Part shown: positions 1-7,724 of the stretch, one piece after another | Layout of the letters: the number at the start of each line of letters is the position of its first letter | Numbering within the stretch: position 1 is the stretch's first letter | Origin: UBA1189 sp045544835 | GTDB lineage: Bacteria > Bacteroidota > Bacteroidia > Bacteroidales > Bacteroidaceae | NCBI GenBank assembly: GCA_045544835.1 | Contig: JAZPZS010000082.1 | Location: 1-31,383 of the forward strand | Length of the DNA: 31,383 nt | Reading direction: 5' to 3' | Translations under genes and position numbers: made by a program | Notes under the pieces: model-generated | What the model was told of the DNA's origin: nothing | What the model saw: the letters and a program-made list of their open reading frames with translations, nothing else | Databases searched by the model: none

Positions 1-1
1 C

Positions 2-184
2 CATGGCACCGCATTCGACATTGCCGGCAAGAATGAAGCTTCGGCCAACTCCATGCGTCAGGCCATCTACATGGCTATCGACATCTATCGCAACCGCAAG
101 AGCGATGCCGAGGCACACCGCAACCCCTTGCGTAAGCTCTATTTCGAGAAGCGAGACGACAGCGACAAGTTAAAGCTTGAATAA
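2..184 (+). CDS. pdxA: 4-hydroxythreonine-4-phosphate dehydrogenase, C-terminal end (partial)
   Basis: The last 60 codons of a gene that starts before the window. The peptide begins HGTAFDIAGKNEASANSM and continues RQAIYMAIDIYRNR, which is the conserved C-terminal part of PdxA: the HGTAxDIAGK motif, then the helix that follows the active-site region. PdxA oxidises 4-phosphohydroxy-L-threonine with NAD in the DXP-dependent route to pyridoxal 5'-phosphate and acts in the cytosol as a dimer. The gene ends with TAA at 182-184, 11 bases before the next start, so it may be co-transcribed with the nucleotidyltransferase gene. Only the tail is visible, so the metal-binding and most substrate-binding residues cannot be checked. 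Confidence 0.88.
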   Translation, partial: HGTAFDIAGKNEASANSMRQAIYMAIDIYRNRKSDAEAHRNPLRKLYFEKRDDSDKLKLE

Positions 185-195
185 GCAAGTCCCCC

Positions 196-900
196 ATGCT
201 CTACGCTATACTGGCAGCAGGCGAAGGCTCACGATTGGCCGAAGAGGGATGCGAAGTCCCCAAGCCCTTGGTGCGCATACAGGATGAGACACTCATTGGG
301 CGTCTCATCCGTGTGTTTATCGCCAATGGCGCCTCACGCATCGTAGTTATCTGCAATGCCAAGCATGCAGCCACACAAGCCTACCTTCGCAGCCTCACCC
401 TACCCATACCGCTCGACATCGTGGTGCAGTCCACCCCCAGCTCCATGCATAGCCTCTATGCTATCCGCGACTACTTGAAGGCTGAGGAGCGCTTTTGCGT
501 GACCACCGTCGACACCATCTTCTCGGAGAGGGAGTTTGCCCAATACATCCATGCTTTCCACGAGAGCGACCTTGATGGGCTGATGGCCGTGACCACCTAT
601 GTCGATGATGAGAAACCGCTCTATGTGCAGACTACCGAGGATCTCACCATCACCAATTTCTGCGACACTTGTGAAGAACGCTGTGTCCATGTGTCGGGAG
701 GCATCTACTGCCTCACATCCAAGTCATTGGGCACACTCATCTGTTGCATTGAGCAAGGACAGTCGCGCATGCGCAATTTCCAGCGCCAGCTGGTTGCTGA
801 AGGTCTGCGCCTAAAGGCCTATCCCTTCAGCAAGATTATTGATGTAGATCATGCTTCCGACATTGCTAAGGCTGACCAACTGATACGTGAATGGCAATGA
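196..900 (+). CDS. Sugar-phosphate nucleotidyltransferase family protein (NTP transferase fold)
   Basis: A 234-residue protein whose N-terminus has the nucleotidyltransferase signature: LAAGEGSRL at residues 6-14 followed by PKPLV at 23-27. These form the phosphate-binding loop and the basic residue of NDP-sugar pyrophosphorylases and MobA-like enzymes. The segment VTTVDTIF near residue 103 fits the metal-binding aspartate strand. Length matches single-domain members that join a nucleoside triphosphate to a sugar or alditol phosphate. No left-handed beta-helix domain follows, so it is not a GlmU or GlgC type. It ends with a 4-base ATGA overlap with the next gene, which suggests translational coupling and a shared pathway. 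The substrate cannot be named from sequence alone. Confidence 0.72.
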   Translation: MLYAILAAGEGSRLAEEGCEVPKPLVRIQDETLIGRLIRVFIANGASRIVVICNAKHAATQAYLRSLTLPIPLDIVVQSTPSSMHSLYAIRDYLKAEERFCVTTVDTIFSEREFAQYIHAFHESDLDGLMAVTTYVDDEKPLYVQTTEDLTITNFCDTCEERCVHVSGGIYCLTSKSLGTLICCIEQGQSRMRNFQRQLVAEGLRLKAYPFSKIIDVDHASDIAKADQLIREWQ

Positions 901-1775
901 AAACCGTGTTGTGCATATTTCGAGCTGCCTGTTTCTCGCCGGGTATGGTCGAGAGAGATGAGGCCATACTCCGTGCTGTGGCTTCACGTCTTCAAACTGC
1001 AGGATGTGATGTTTCGTTTGTCCATGAAGAGGAATTCGACTCTAATGCTTCTATGCCCGATATTGTTGTTCATATGGCTCGCTCGTTGCGTGCTTTGGAC
1101 ATTCTGTCACAATGGCAAGATGTTGGTTGTCGTGTTTTCAATTCGGTGGATAGCATATATAATGTTGAGCGTGAGGCATTGGCCCGCCTTTGTGTTAGCC
1201 ATGCTATTCCTAGCCCAAAGACGTGGGTGGTTGAAACTTCCGGCTATGAAATACAGGCTGTGACTGTCGATGGGAAGAATGAAGCGATTACCTTCCCTTG
1301 TTGGGTCAAGCGGGCAGGAGACTGTGCTCAGCAGCCCAATGATGTGTGTAGGGTGGGGGACAGTGTAGAGTATAGTCGATGTCTCTCCGATTTTCATAGC
1401 CGCAATATAGCTCAGGCGGTCGTGATGGAACACCTTGAAGGGGTATGTGTTAAATTCTATGCTGTGAGCAACACAGACTTCTGCTATTGCTTGCCAGCCA
1501 ATAGGTTGGGTTATGACAAATGGGTGAAGAATCTCCCGGTCAATGACGTTGAGGATGTTGCTGTGAGTACTGCAGCCTGTAAAAGAGTTGCACGGCTCAT
1601 CTCTTTACTTCAGGGCGAAGAGGGTAGGGGAGTGTTCCCTATGATCTATGGAGGTGATGCTATCATTGGGTCCGATGGCATTGCACGCCTTATCGACCTT
1701 AACGATTGGCCTAGCTTTTCGACTTGCCGTGAGGAGGCTGCTGATGCTATAGCTGGTTTGGTCCTGAAGGATTAG
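897..1775 (+). CDS. Putative ATP-grasp domain protein
   Basis: A 292-residue protein read from the ATG at 897; an ATG two codons upstream (891) is the alternative start. The order of visible motifs suggests an ATP-grasp enzyme. There is an N-terminal alpha/beta pre-domain, then FPCWVKRAG near residue 140 as the ATP-binding lysine strand. VVMEHLEG near 180 fits the hinge, and ARLIDLNDWPSFS near 265 fits the acidic metal-binding strand with N and D residues. ATP-grasp enzymes ligate or phosphorylate through an acyl-phosphate or direct phosphotransfer. The overlap with the nucleotidyltransferase gene suggests that one enzyme makes or uses the substrate of the other. The family call is moderate and the exact reaction is unknown. 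The 224 bases after this gene hold only a weak promoter candidate. Confidence 0.55.
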   Translation: MKTVLCIFRAACFSPGMVERDEAILRAVASRLQTAGCDVSFVHEEEFDSNASMPDIVVHMARSLRALDILSQWQDVGCRVFNSVDSIYNVEREALARLCVSHAIPSPKTWVVETSGYEIQAVTVDGKNEAITFPCWVKRAGDCAQQPNDVCRVGDSVEYSRCLSDFHSRNIAQAVVMEHLEGVCVKFYAVSNTDFCYCLPANRLGYDKWVKNLPVNDVEDVAVSTAACKRVARLISLLQGEEGRGVFPMIYGGDAIIGSDGIARLIDLNDWPSFSTCREEAADAIAGLVLKD

Positions 1776-1892
1776 TGGTGTTGAAGTTCTCCGGCATGCC
1801 TCCTGGATTGCATCTTAGTCTGTCTCGAGGCTCTAGAGAATGGTATTAACGAGGAAAAATGCCCCTTATTGTGTTAAAATAGGGCAAAATTG

Positions 1893-1923
1893 TTGCACGA
1901 TAACAAAATTATGCTTTTCTTTG
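1893..1923 (+). promoter_or_regulatory. Weak candidate promoter of the ECF sigma gene
   Basis: TTG at 1893-1895 lies 20 bases before TTTCTTTG at 1916-1923, one base from the Bacteroidetes -7 consensus TAnnTTTG. The spacing is right but both boxes are imperfect, so this is only a candidate. Confidence 0.3.
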
Positions 1924-1999
1924 CGGTGAATTATTAACAATTAAAACACGAAAGCCTATCGAAACACTCTTACTCAATAAACAATAAAAGTAAGTAGTA

Positions 2000-2593
2000 A
2001 TGAAAAATTTGAATTCGCTGACCGACGATATGTTGGTAGCTCTCTATTCAAAAGGTGATGATAAGGCATTCGATGAGTTGCTTTCGCGTTATCAAAGCAA
2101 ACTTTTCAATTATATCTTTTTCATTGTACGCAATCAGGAGTTGACTGAGGATATCTTTCAGGAAACTTTTGTGAAGGCTATTATGACGATACAGCAGGGC
2201 AGGTACGCTCCTGACGGGCGTTTCGGCGCATGGCTTACTCGTATTGCCCATAATTTGGTGATTGACTCCTTCCGCCAGGACCGTAATGAAAATACGGTGT
2301 CAAACGATGACTCCGAGATAGACCTGTTCAATAATGCGGATCTTTGTGACGACAATGTTGAAATGCAGATAGTCAATGAGCAGACACTTGATGATGTGCG
2401 CCGACTGCTCAATGCACTGCCTGACAATCAGCGCGAGGTCGTGTATATGCGTTTCTATCAGGACTTGAGCTTCAAGGAAATAGCTGAAATTACAGGAGTG
2501 AGTATCAATACGGCTCTTGGACGTATGCGATATGCTCTGCTCAATATGAGACGTTTGGCTCAAGAGAAAGACATCGTATTGCAGATGTATTGA
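2000..2593 (+). CDS. RNA polymerase sigma factor, ECF (sigma-70 family)
   Basis: A 197-residue ECF sigma factor. Residues about 23-90 form sigma region 2 (AFDELLSRYQSKLFNYIFF, then ELTEDIFQETFVKA and the region 2.4 WLTRIAHNLVIDSFR). Residues about 135-186 form region 4 (LPDNQREVVYMRF, then LSFKEIAEITGVS, the helix-turn-helix that reads the -35 region). An acidic linker of about 30 residues separates them. It would direct core RNA polymerase to its own promoter set. No membrane anti-sigma gene follows, unlike the FecI/FecR pairs common in this order. Downstream comes only a 59-residue ORF, so control is probably not by a classical adjacent anti-sigma factor. Confidence 0.9.
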   Translation: MKNLNSLTDDMLVALYSKGDDKAFDELLSRYQSKLFNYIFFIVRNQELTEDIFQETFVKAIMTIQQGRYAPDGRFGAWLTRIAHNLVIDSFRQDRNENTVSNDDSEIDLFNNADLCDDNVEMQIVNEQTLDDVRRLLNALPDNQREVVYMRFYQDLSFKEIAEITGVSINTALGRMRYALLNMRRLAQEKDIVLQMY

Positions 2594-2624
2594 AAAAATC
2601 TTACCGTTGATATACTAAAGACTG

Positions 2625-2670
2625 TAGGCACGCGTTTTAATAATGAACGGATATTAAAGCTGCGTGCCTA
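2625..2670 (+). other. Long hairpin covering the start of the small downstream ORF
   Basis: TAGGCACGC at 2625-2633 is the exact reverse complement of GCGTGCCTA at 2662-2670. Inside it, TTTTAATA and TATTAAA pair after a small internal loop, leaving a 9-base apical loop. The last base of the right arm is the A of the ATG of the 59-residue ORF. In mRNA this structure would hold the initiation region closed. Confidence 0.65.
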
Positions 2671-2849
2671 TGAACAAAATTTCTACTCTATCCACTTCAG
2701 AATTGGCCTCTTTGGTAAAGATGGCAATATGTCAACAGCCGACTTTTAATCCGAAGCCCAATACTTTGCTGACAATCAGGAAAATTGCACGTAATTATCG
2801 TGCTGATACGTCACTCCCCGATGGGTTGCAGGGGTACATGCTCAGTTGA
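2670..2849 (+). CDS. Small hypothetical protein downstream of the ECF sigma factor
   Basis: A 59-residue ORF starting MNKISTLSTSELASL; a GTG two codons upstream is an alternative start. It has no signal peptide, membrane segment or cysteine pair. The central part, QPTFNPKPNTLLTIRKIARNYR, is basic and probably helical, and ends in a short tail. Short ORFs with a similar 'TLxxIxxxAR.YR' segment after a sigma factor gene are familiar in Bacteroidales, but no function is known to me. It could be a small regulator of the sigma factor, which is inference from position only. The ATG is the last stem position of a strong hairpin. Confidence 0.5.
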   Translation: MNKISTLSTSELASLVKMAICQQPTFNPKPNTLLTIRKIARNYRADTSLPDGLQGYMLS

Positions 2850-2871
2850 TTGGTTTGATGTATCCATTGGG

Positions 2872-2908
2872 GGATAAAACAAAAAGCTTTCGTTTGTTTG
2901 TTTTATCC
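2872..2908. other. 12-bp inverted repeat between the sigma operon and rpe
   Basis: GGATAAAACAAA (2872-2883) is perfectly repeated in inverted orientation as TTTGTTTTATCC (2897-2908) with a 13-base loop. It may terminate the sigma-factor transcript, although no clear T-run follows. The right arm contains the TTTG that serves as the -33 box of the rpe promoter, so it could equally be an operator. Confidence 0.55.
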
Positions 2909-2928
2909 AGACCATTTGTGTACTTTTG
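2897..2928 (+). promoter_or_regulatory. Promoter of rpe-comEC
   Basis: TTTG at 2897-2900, 20 bases, then TACTTTTG at 2921-2928: an exact match to the Bacteroidetes -33/-7 consensus, with the rpe ATG 22 bases downstream. Confidence 0.75.
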
Positions 2929-2950
2929 TTGACTAATTCAATATACTGAC

Positions 2951-3601
2951 ATGAATCATCTGGTTGCTCCTTCGCTATTGTCGGCCGATTTTTCTCATTT
3001 GGCTAATGACCTTGAAATGATTAATCGCAGTGAGGCCGATTGGCTTCATTTGGATATTATGGACGGGGTATTCGTCCCGAATATTTCGTTTGGCTTTCCT
3101 GTGCTGAAGCATGTGGCAGCGATTTGCACAAAGCCGCTCGATGTGCATCTGATGATTGTGAATCCCGAAAAGTTCATTGACGAGGTCAAGGCATTGGGTG
3201 CTACGATGATGAATGTACATTATGAGGCTTGTTTGCACCTTCATCGTGTCGTGGGTCAGATACATGAGGCTGGCATGAGGGCTGGAGTCACACTTAACCC
3301 CTCTACTCCTGTAGTTATGCTGGTCGATATGATACGTGATGTTGACATGGTATTGCTCATGGCGGTTAATCCAGGTTTTGGCGGTCAGCAGTTTATTGAG
3401 CATACGATCGATAAGGTGCGTGAATTGCGCCAACTGATTGATTCTACAGGTTCGCATGCATTGATTGAGGTGGACGGCGGAGTGAATTTGGAAACTGGTC
3501 GTAGATTGGTAGAGGCTGGAGCCGACGTGTTGGTGGCTGGAAACGCTGTCTTCAAGGCAGAGGATCGCGAAGCTATGATTCGTGAACTGAAGAGACTCTG
3601 A
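2951..3601 (+). CDS. rpe: Ribulose-phosphate 3-epimerase
   Basis: A 216-residue TIM-barrel enzyme of normal length. Family signatures are all present: APSLLSADFSHL at residues 6-17, then LHLDIMDGVFVPNISFG with metal-binding His and catalytic Asp, DVHLMI with the second metal-binding His, VNPGFGGQ forming the phosphate loop, and EVDGGVN with the second catalytic Asp. It interconverts D-ribulose 5-phosphate and D-xylulose 5-phosphate in the pentose phosphate pathway, in the cytosol. The ATG at 2951 lies a sensible distance after the promoter at 2897-2928. comEC begins 29 bases after the stop and is probably co-transcribed. Confidence 0.96.
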   Translation: MNHLVAPSLLSADFSHLANDLEMINRSEADWLHLDIMDGVFVPNISFGFPVLKHVAAICTKPLDVHLMIVNPEKFIDEVKALGATMMNVHYEACLHLHRVVGQIHEAGMRAGVTLNPSTPVVMLVDMIRDVDMVLLMAVNPGFGGQQFIEHTIDKVRELRQLIDSTGSHALIEVDGGVNLETGRRLVEAGADVLVAGNAVFKAEDREAMIRELKRL

Positions 3602-3630
3602 TTATTTTATTGTTTTTTATAATATAGTTT

Positions 3631-5229
3631 GTGGCAATAGGTGACTCCATACAGCGTTACCCTTTGTTGCGGTTGCTTATTCCCTATGTTTGTGGCATAG
3701 GGCTGTCTGATGCCGTGTATCAGCATATTGGCTCGTTGCTTTCAGGAATCTTGTGCGCAACAGTTCTTGTGTGGGGCGTGTTGTGTGTGCTGCATGTCTC
3801 GAAGCGTCGTCTGTTGCAATGGGCTTATGGGGGACTTGTCACGCTTCTCTTCTTTCTTTTGGGCATTTCTTGCTATTTATTGGAACGTGACAAAACGAAT
3901 TGTGAGTGGCCATCTCAATCGGTGGCTTATGAAGCTTGTGTCATCGAATCGCCCCGTCAGCGTGCTCGAAGTGTGTTATGCGAGTTGGAAATCTGTGCGG
4001 TGAGCGACTCCTCAGTTTTGCATGCAGTCCGCCACAAGGTATTTGCTTATATGGAGCCTTGCCCAGCTGTCGATTCGCTGCTCCCCGGCGATAGGATATG
4101 CTTCGAAGGTCGCGTACGTGCTCCTCGTAGTTTCTCTGAAGACCTTCCTTTCGATTATGCACGGTATGTACATATGCAGGGTGCATCAGGAACCATATAT
4201 CTTCCTGTAGGAAAGTGGATACGTGTGGATGGATATAAAGGTACGTTGCGTGTTCGTATGCTTCGGCTTCGTCATCGTTTGGTTGCCGGTTATTTGCAGC
4301 CGATGTTCGATGGCGATGTCTTTGGCGTATTGTCGGCACTTACTCTGGGCGATAAGCATGCGCTGAGTGACGAGGTGCGTTCGGCCTATGCCGAATCCGG
4401 GGCGGCTCATGTGCTTGCCCTCTCGGGTCTTCATGTCGGTGTCATCTATGGCATCATCCTGTTTGTTGTACAGGTGCTGTTTCGTCGCCGTAGTACCCGT
4501 TGGCTCCGCGAGTTGCTGACTATTACTGTGCTGTGGCTCTTTGCTCTTTTGGCAGGGATGTCTGCCTCGGTGGTACGTGCAGTCTTCATGTGTTCGTTAT
4601 ATGTTGTGGCTCGATGGGTCAGCCGCGACAGTTCTGCTATCAACACTTTGTCGCTGGCAGCTTTGGTGATGCTGCTTTTGCATCCGCTCTATTTGTTCGA
4701 TGTGGGCTTTCAGCTCTCCTTTATGGCGATGGCCTCTATCTTGTTGGTCGAGCCACACTTCGAAGCATTGTTTCGTCGCCGTTCCTTACCTGGCATAGCG
4801 GCCTATTTCGTAGGCATTGTATGTATGTCTCTTGCCGCTCAGCTAGGTACTTTCCCTTTGGTGCTTTATCATTTTGGTGCTTTCCCTACCTATTTCTTGC
4901 TGACCAATCTGCTGGTGATTCCCATTTTGCCCGTTGTGCTGTCTCTAGCTATCGTTTGGTGGGTGCTGACCCTGTCGGGTCTTACCCCTATATCGATGCC
5001 TATAGCTGATTTGCTTCAGTTCCTTGTCCGATGGCTTAATGCTGCACTGGATTCAATAGCTCACTGGCCGGGCGCGGTGCTTCATGTTGCGGGGTTCCGC
5101 TTGCCGGCAGTCGTCTTCCTGTATCTCTTTATGCTGTTTGTGGTTTTGTTCATTACAAGGAAGTGGTCGCGAGGACTGGTCTATGCGCTGGCATCGTTGC
5201 TTGGCCTATTATTATCCTTATTGCCATAG
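3631..5229 (+). CDS. comEC: ComEC/Rec2 family DNA-uptake channel protein
   Basis: A 532-residue polytopic membrane protein; the chosen start is GTG at 3631 because no suitable ATG lies nearby. Residues about 13-80 carry hydrophobic helices, followed by a soluble DUF4131-like section (about 85-210). The core competence domain then begins around residue 240 (ALTLGDKHALSDEVRSAYAE, then SGAAHVLALSGLHVGV, the family hallmark) and runs through about eight further membrane helices. In the family, ComEC forms the inner-membrane pore that takes up single-stranded DNA. Bacillus ComEC is much longer because of a C-terminal metallo-beta-lactamase-like domain, and that domain is absent here. The last 12 bases overlap the 3' end of cysK on the other strand. 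Confidence 0.88.
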   Translation: MAIGDSIQRYPLLRLLIPYVCGIGLSDAVYQHIGSLLSGILCATVLVWGVLCVLHVSKRRLLQWAYGGLVTLLFFLLGISCYLLERDKTNCEWPSQSVAYEACVIESPRQRARSVLCELEICAVSDSSVLHAVRHKVFAYMEPCPAVDSLLPGDRICFEGRVRAPRSFSEDLPFDYARYVHMQGASGTIYLPVGKWIRVDGYKGTLRVRMLRLRHRLVAGYLQPMFDGDVFGVLSALTLGDKHALSDEVRSAYAESGAAHVLALSGLHVGVIYGIILFVVQVLFRRRSTRWLRELLTITVLWLFALLAGMSASVVRAVFMCSLYVVARWVSRDSSAINTLSLAALVMLLLHPLYLFDVGFQLSFMAMASILLVEPHFEALFRRRSLPGIAAYFVGIVCMSLAAQLGTFPLVLYHFGAFPTYFLLTNLLVIPILPVVLSLAIVWWVLTLSGLTPISMPIADLLQFLVRWLNAALDSIAHWPGAVLHVAGFRLPAVVFLYLFMLFVVLFITRKWSRGLVYALASLLGLLLSLLP

Positions 5230-6141
5230 CGCTGTGGATAAGTAGCGTTCGCCAGTGTCGGGCAACAGCACCACAATGGTCTTCCCGGTATTCTCTTCTT
5301 GTTTGGCCAGTTCGAGCGCAGCGTGAAAGGCTGCCCCGGAGGATATGCCTACGAATACCCCTTCCTTCTCAGCCAATAGTCTTGAAGCGTTCATCGCCTC
5401 TTCATCCTTTACGCGCATGATGCGGTCGGCCGCTTCGGCATGAAAGTTGGCAGGTATGAATCCTGCTCCAATACCTTGTATCTTATGTGCTCCAGGAGTT
5501 CCTCCACTCAGGACAGGTGAATTGTCGGGTTCTACTGCTACTGCTATTATAGCTTCGTTATGGCGCTTCAGTCCTTCTGATGTTCCGCTTAGGGTACCTC
5601 CGGTGCCTATTCCTGCCACGAAGATGTCGATCTGGCCATCGGTGTCGCGCCATATCTCCTCTGCTGTGGTCTGTTTGTGTGCTGCAGGGTTGGCGGGATT
5701 GTCAAACTGGCTTAGGATGATGCTTCCCTTGTGTAACTCTTTTAGTTCGTTTGCCTTTCGTATAGCTCCTTCCATACCCTCATGTCCTGGGGTCAGCACT
5801 AGGGTCGCTCCCAGTGCATTGAGCAGTCTCTTTCGTTCGTCGCTCATGGTCTCGGGCATGGTCAGTATCAGTCGGTATCCCTTTACTGAGGCTACCCAGG
5901 CTAACCCTATACCGGTGTTTCCGCTTGTTGGCTCTATGATTGTTGCTCCTGGTTGCAGCAACCCTTTGTTCTCGGCATCCACAATCATGGCCAGTGCTAT
6001 GCGGTCTTTCACGCTGCCTCCGGGGTTAAAGCATTCCAGTTTCACGATGAGGCGTGCTTTCAGCTTCTTGTACGCCTCAATGTTGTGTACTTCGAGTAGC
6101 GGGGTATTCCCTATAAGTGAGGTAAGGCTGTCATGAATCAT
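5218..6141 (-). CDS. cysK: Cysteine synthase A (O-acetylserine sulfhydrylase)
   Basis: A 307-residue PLP enzyme of fold type II. The PLP lysine is in GGSVKDR (Lys45), the cofactor-phosphate/asparagine loop TSGNTG is at about 72-77, the glycine-rich GIGTGGTLSG loop is near 175, and GISSGAAFHAA lies near 266. It converts O-acetyl-L-serine and sulfide to L-cysteine and acetate in the cytosol. The start ATG at 6141 lies 12 bases after the stop of the glycosyltransferase gene, so the two probably share a transcript although their functions are unrelated. It converges with comEC and overlaps its last 12 bases. Confidence 0.95.
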   Translation of the reverse strand: MIHDSLTSLIGNTPLLEVHNIEAYKKLKARLIVKLECFNPGGSVKDRIALAMIVDAENKGLLQPGATIIEPTSGNTGIGLAWVASVKGYRLILTMPETMSDERKRLLNALGATLVLTPGHEGMEGAIRKANELKELHKGSIILSQFDNPANPAAHKQTTAEEIWRDTDGQIDIFVAGIGTGGTLSGTSEGLKRHNEAIIAVAVEPDNSPVLSGGTPGAHKIQGIGAGFIPANFHAEAADRIMRVKDEEAMNASRLLAEKEGVFVGISSGAAFHAALELAKQEENTGKTIVVLLPDTGERYLSTALWQ

Positions 6142-6153
6142 ATTCGTTAGGCT

Positions 6154-7257
6154 TTAGGTTGTCTTTTCATTGCTCCATACGGCAAGGTATTGGCGGGCTA
6201 CTTTCATGCTTTCGTGATGGCGCTCGATGTAGGTTATGCTATCCTGCTTCAGCGGCCTTATGCGTTCGGGGTGAAGCACCAACTCTTCCAACTGCTTGTA
6301 TACATTCTCCTCGTCGGGCTGTACATTGATGATGGGGCGCAGCTCTTCCTCCCCGAGAATCTCATAGTTCTCTTCTTCGCCTCCACTTACCACGATGAGT
6401 CCTTGGCTCATCGCTTGCAGTGCGTTCATGGCAGGCGTGTAGGAGTATAGTTGGTCGAGCAGTACGTCACTGCTGTTCAGCATTTCCTTGTATTGCGCAA
6501 AGGGTACCGACTCGGCCTTAATCATCTCGGCCCGGTCGGGGTAGTCAGCGACTATTCGTTCGAGGGCACGCAGCATCACGTCTGTGCCCTTCAGTGCCGA
6601 CCGATGGCGCTGTATGCCAATGAAGAAGCGTATCTTCTCCCCCTTGTTTGTTGTCACCTTCTTCGCATTCATGTCGATAGGGAAGGGGATGAAGGTTGTC
6701 TTGTCCGGGAAATAGGGTCGATAGGCAACATCATACTCGTAGAGCCCGCTGATGATGCCGTCGCATGTCTCGGCTACGTGGATGCACGCCTCTTTCTTGT
6801 AGGTATGCAGCCAATCGTTCACGTTGATTGTGTTCCACTCATGCTTTATCTCCCTTGTGGGTGTGTAGAAGTCGCAATAGCGTAGTGTGCGTCTCACCGC
6901 ACTGTCATATATGTAGTAGTAGTCAGTGCCGAAGGCTCCAAGGAAAATTTTCTTGTTATGTCGGCGCAGATAGTTGTAGATGCGTATGCCGCGTTCAGCT
7001 TTTAGGTCAACGAAGTGCACCGGGTTGATTAGCTGCACCACGTCATATCCTCTGAGCTTAGGCAGCAGCCTCAATACTTTGATCAGGTATATGATGCTTC
7101 CCCATCGTCCAGACCGTCTGACAAGAGGTATGTCGGCACTGTATCCCTTCCAGTCGTCTCCATTCGATACGAGGCAAACCTCGTGCCCTAACCTTCGCAG
7201 CGCGTTGGCTAGGGTGCTGTGTACATTGCTATATTCTCCGAGGAGCAGTATTTTCAT
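6154..7257 (-). CDS. GT-B fold glycosyltransferase (group 1 like)
   Basis: A 367-residue protein read from the ATG at 7257. The longer reading frame up to 7377 runs through the tandem repeat and promoter region and is not credible as coding. The N-terminus MKILLLGEYSNVHSTLANAL, then LGHEVCLVSNGD, is a typical GT-B donor/acceptor Rossmann start. The C-terminal half has FFIGIQRHRSALKGTDVML, DVLLDQLYSYTPAMNALQAM and GEEENYEILG, which match the nucleotide-sugar-binding C-lobe with its Glu-x7-Glu-like segment. It probably adds a sugar to a surface polysaccharide or glycoprotein glycan, which fits the rfbC-ugd pair nearby. Donor and acceptor are not predictable. cysK follows in the same direction. 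Confidence 0.8.
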   Translation of the reverse strand: MKILLLGEYSNVHSTLANALRRLGHEVCLVSNGDDWKGYSADIPLVRRSGRWGSIIYLIKVLRLLPKLRGYDVVQLINPVHFVDLKAERGIRIYNYLRRHNKKIFLGAFGTDYYYIYDSAVRRTLRYCDFYTPTREIKHEWNTINVNDWLHTYKKEACIHVAETCDGIISGLYEYDVAYRPYFPDKTTFIPFPIDMNAKKVTTNKGEKIRFFIGIQRHRSALKGTDVMLRALERIVADYPDRAEMIKAESVPFAQYKEMLNSSDVLLDQLYSYTPAMNALQAMSQGLIVVSGGEEENYEILGEEELRPIINVQPDEENVYKQLEELVLHPERIRPLKQDSITYIERHHESMKVARQYLAVWSNEKTT

Positions 7258-7280
7258 TGTTCGTTGTTTCTTTTCTATCG

Positions 7281-7510
7281 CAAATATACGCATAAACGAG
7301 CGAGAAATATCAAGCTTGCTTGAATATTTTTCACAGCGAGTGCAAGTATATTCGTGGTTTTCCTCAAATATACGCATAAACGAGCGAGAAATATCTAGCT
7401 TGCTTAAATATTTTTCACCTCACCGCGAGTGCAAGTATATTCGAGATTTACCTCAAATGTACAAACAAACGAGCGAGAATAAAGCTCGCTTCATTTGTCG
7501 GTTATTGCCA
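7281..7510. repeat. Imperfect tandem repeat (84, 89 and about 57 bp) upstream of the glycosyltransferase gene
   Basis: Unit 1 is 7281-7364, unit 2 is 7365-7453, and a partial third unit runs from 7454. Units 1 and 2 share CAAATATACGCATAAACGAG and the following CGAGAAATAT, AGCTTGCTT, AATATTTTTCAC and GCGAGTGCAAGTATATTCG. Unit 3 keeps CAAATGTA and ACGAGCGAGAA. On the minus strand every unit starts with a perfect -7 box (TATATTTG, TATATTTG, TACATTTG), so the array may hold multiple promoters for the minus-strand glycosyltransferase gene. A -33 TTTG at the usual spacing is not clear. Each unit also has a small AAGCTTGCTT-centred hairpin. Confidence 0.8.
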
Positions 7511-7552
7511 ATAATACTGTGAATAATGGGGAAATGCCTTGATGATGTAGGT

Positions 7553-7588
7553 AAAAAATAGAGGGCAATCATATGATTGTCCTCTATT
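7553..7588 (-). terminator. Intrinsic terminator of tRNA-Arg
   Basis: Read on the minus strand, AATAGAGG with CAATCAT pairs with ATGATTG and CCTCTATT, giving a 16-bp stem with one wobble pair. It runs straight into a T-run (the complement of 7553-7558). It lies just after the tRNA 3' end. Confidence 0.8.
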
Positions 7589-7597
7589 GCTTCTGAG

Positions 7598-7671
7598 TGA
7601 CTCCTATAGGATTCAAACCTATAACCTTTTGATCCGTAGTCAAATGCTCTATTCAGTTGAGCTAAGGAGCC
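7598..7671 (-). tRNA. tRNA-Arg(ACG)
   Basis: On the minus strand a 74-nt cloverleaf can be drawn. The acceptor GGCTCCT pairs with AGGAGTC (one G-T wobble). The D arm is GCTC/GAGC, the anticodon stem TTTGA/TCAAA encloses loop CTACGGA, and the T arm ATAGG/CCTAT encloses TTTGAAT. The anticodon is ACG, read as ICG after deamination, decoding CGN arginine codons. The discriminator is A and no CCA is encoded. Promoter and terminator both fit this strand. Confidence 0.93.
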
Positions 7672-7693
7672 ATTGTTTTTCTCAATTGCGATG

Positions 7694-7724
7694 CAAAGGT
7701 ACGGCGTTTTTTTAAATCTGCAAA
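7694..7724 (-). promoter_or_regulatory. Promoter of tRNA-Arg
   Basis: On the minus strand TTTG (7721-7724), 19 bases, then TACCTTTG (7694-7701): both Bacteroidetes boxes are exact. The tRNA 5' end is about 22 bases downstream. Confidence 0.8.

Noticed and set aside
5447..6136. 229-codon ORF on the plus strand opposite cysK
   Set aside because: It is the antisense shadow of cysK, whose every motif is intact; the serine/proline-rich translation is typical of such shadows.
7258..7377. N-terminal extension of the glycosyltransferase by 40 residues
   Set aside because: It runs through the tandem repeat and -7 boxes; MKILLLGEYS at 7257 is a typical start of the fold.
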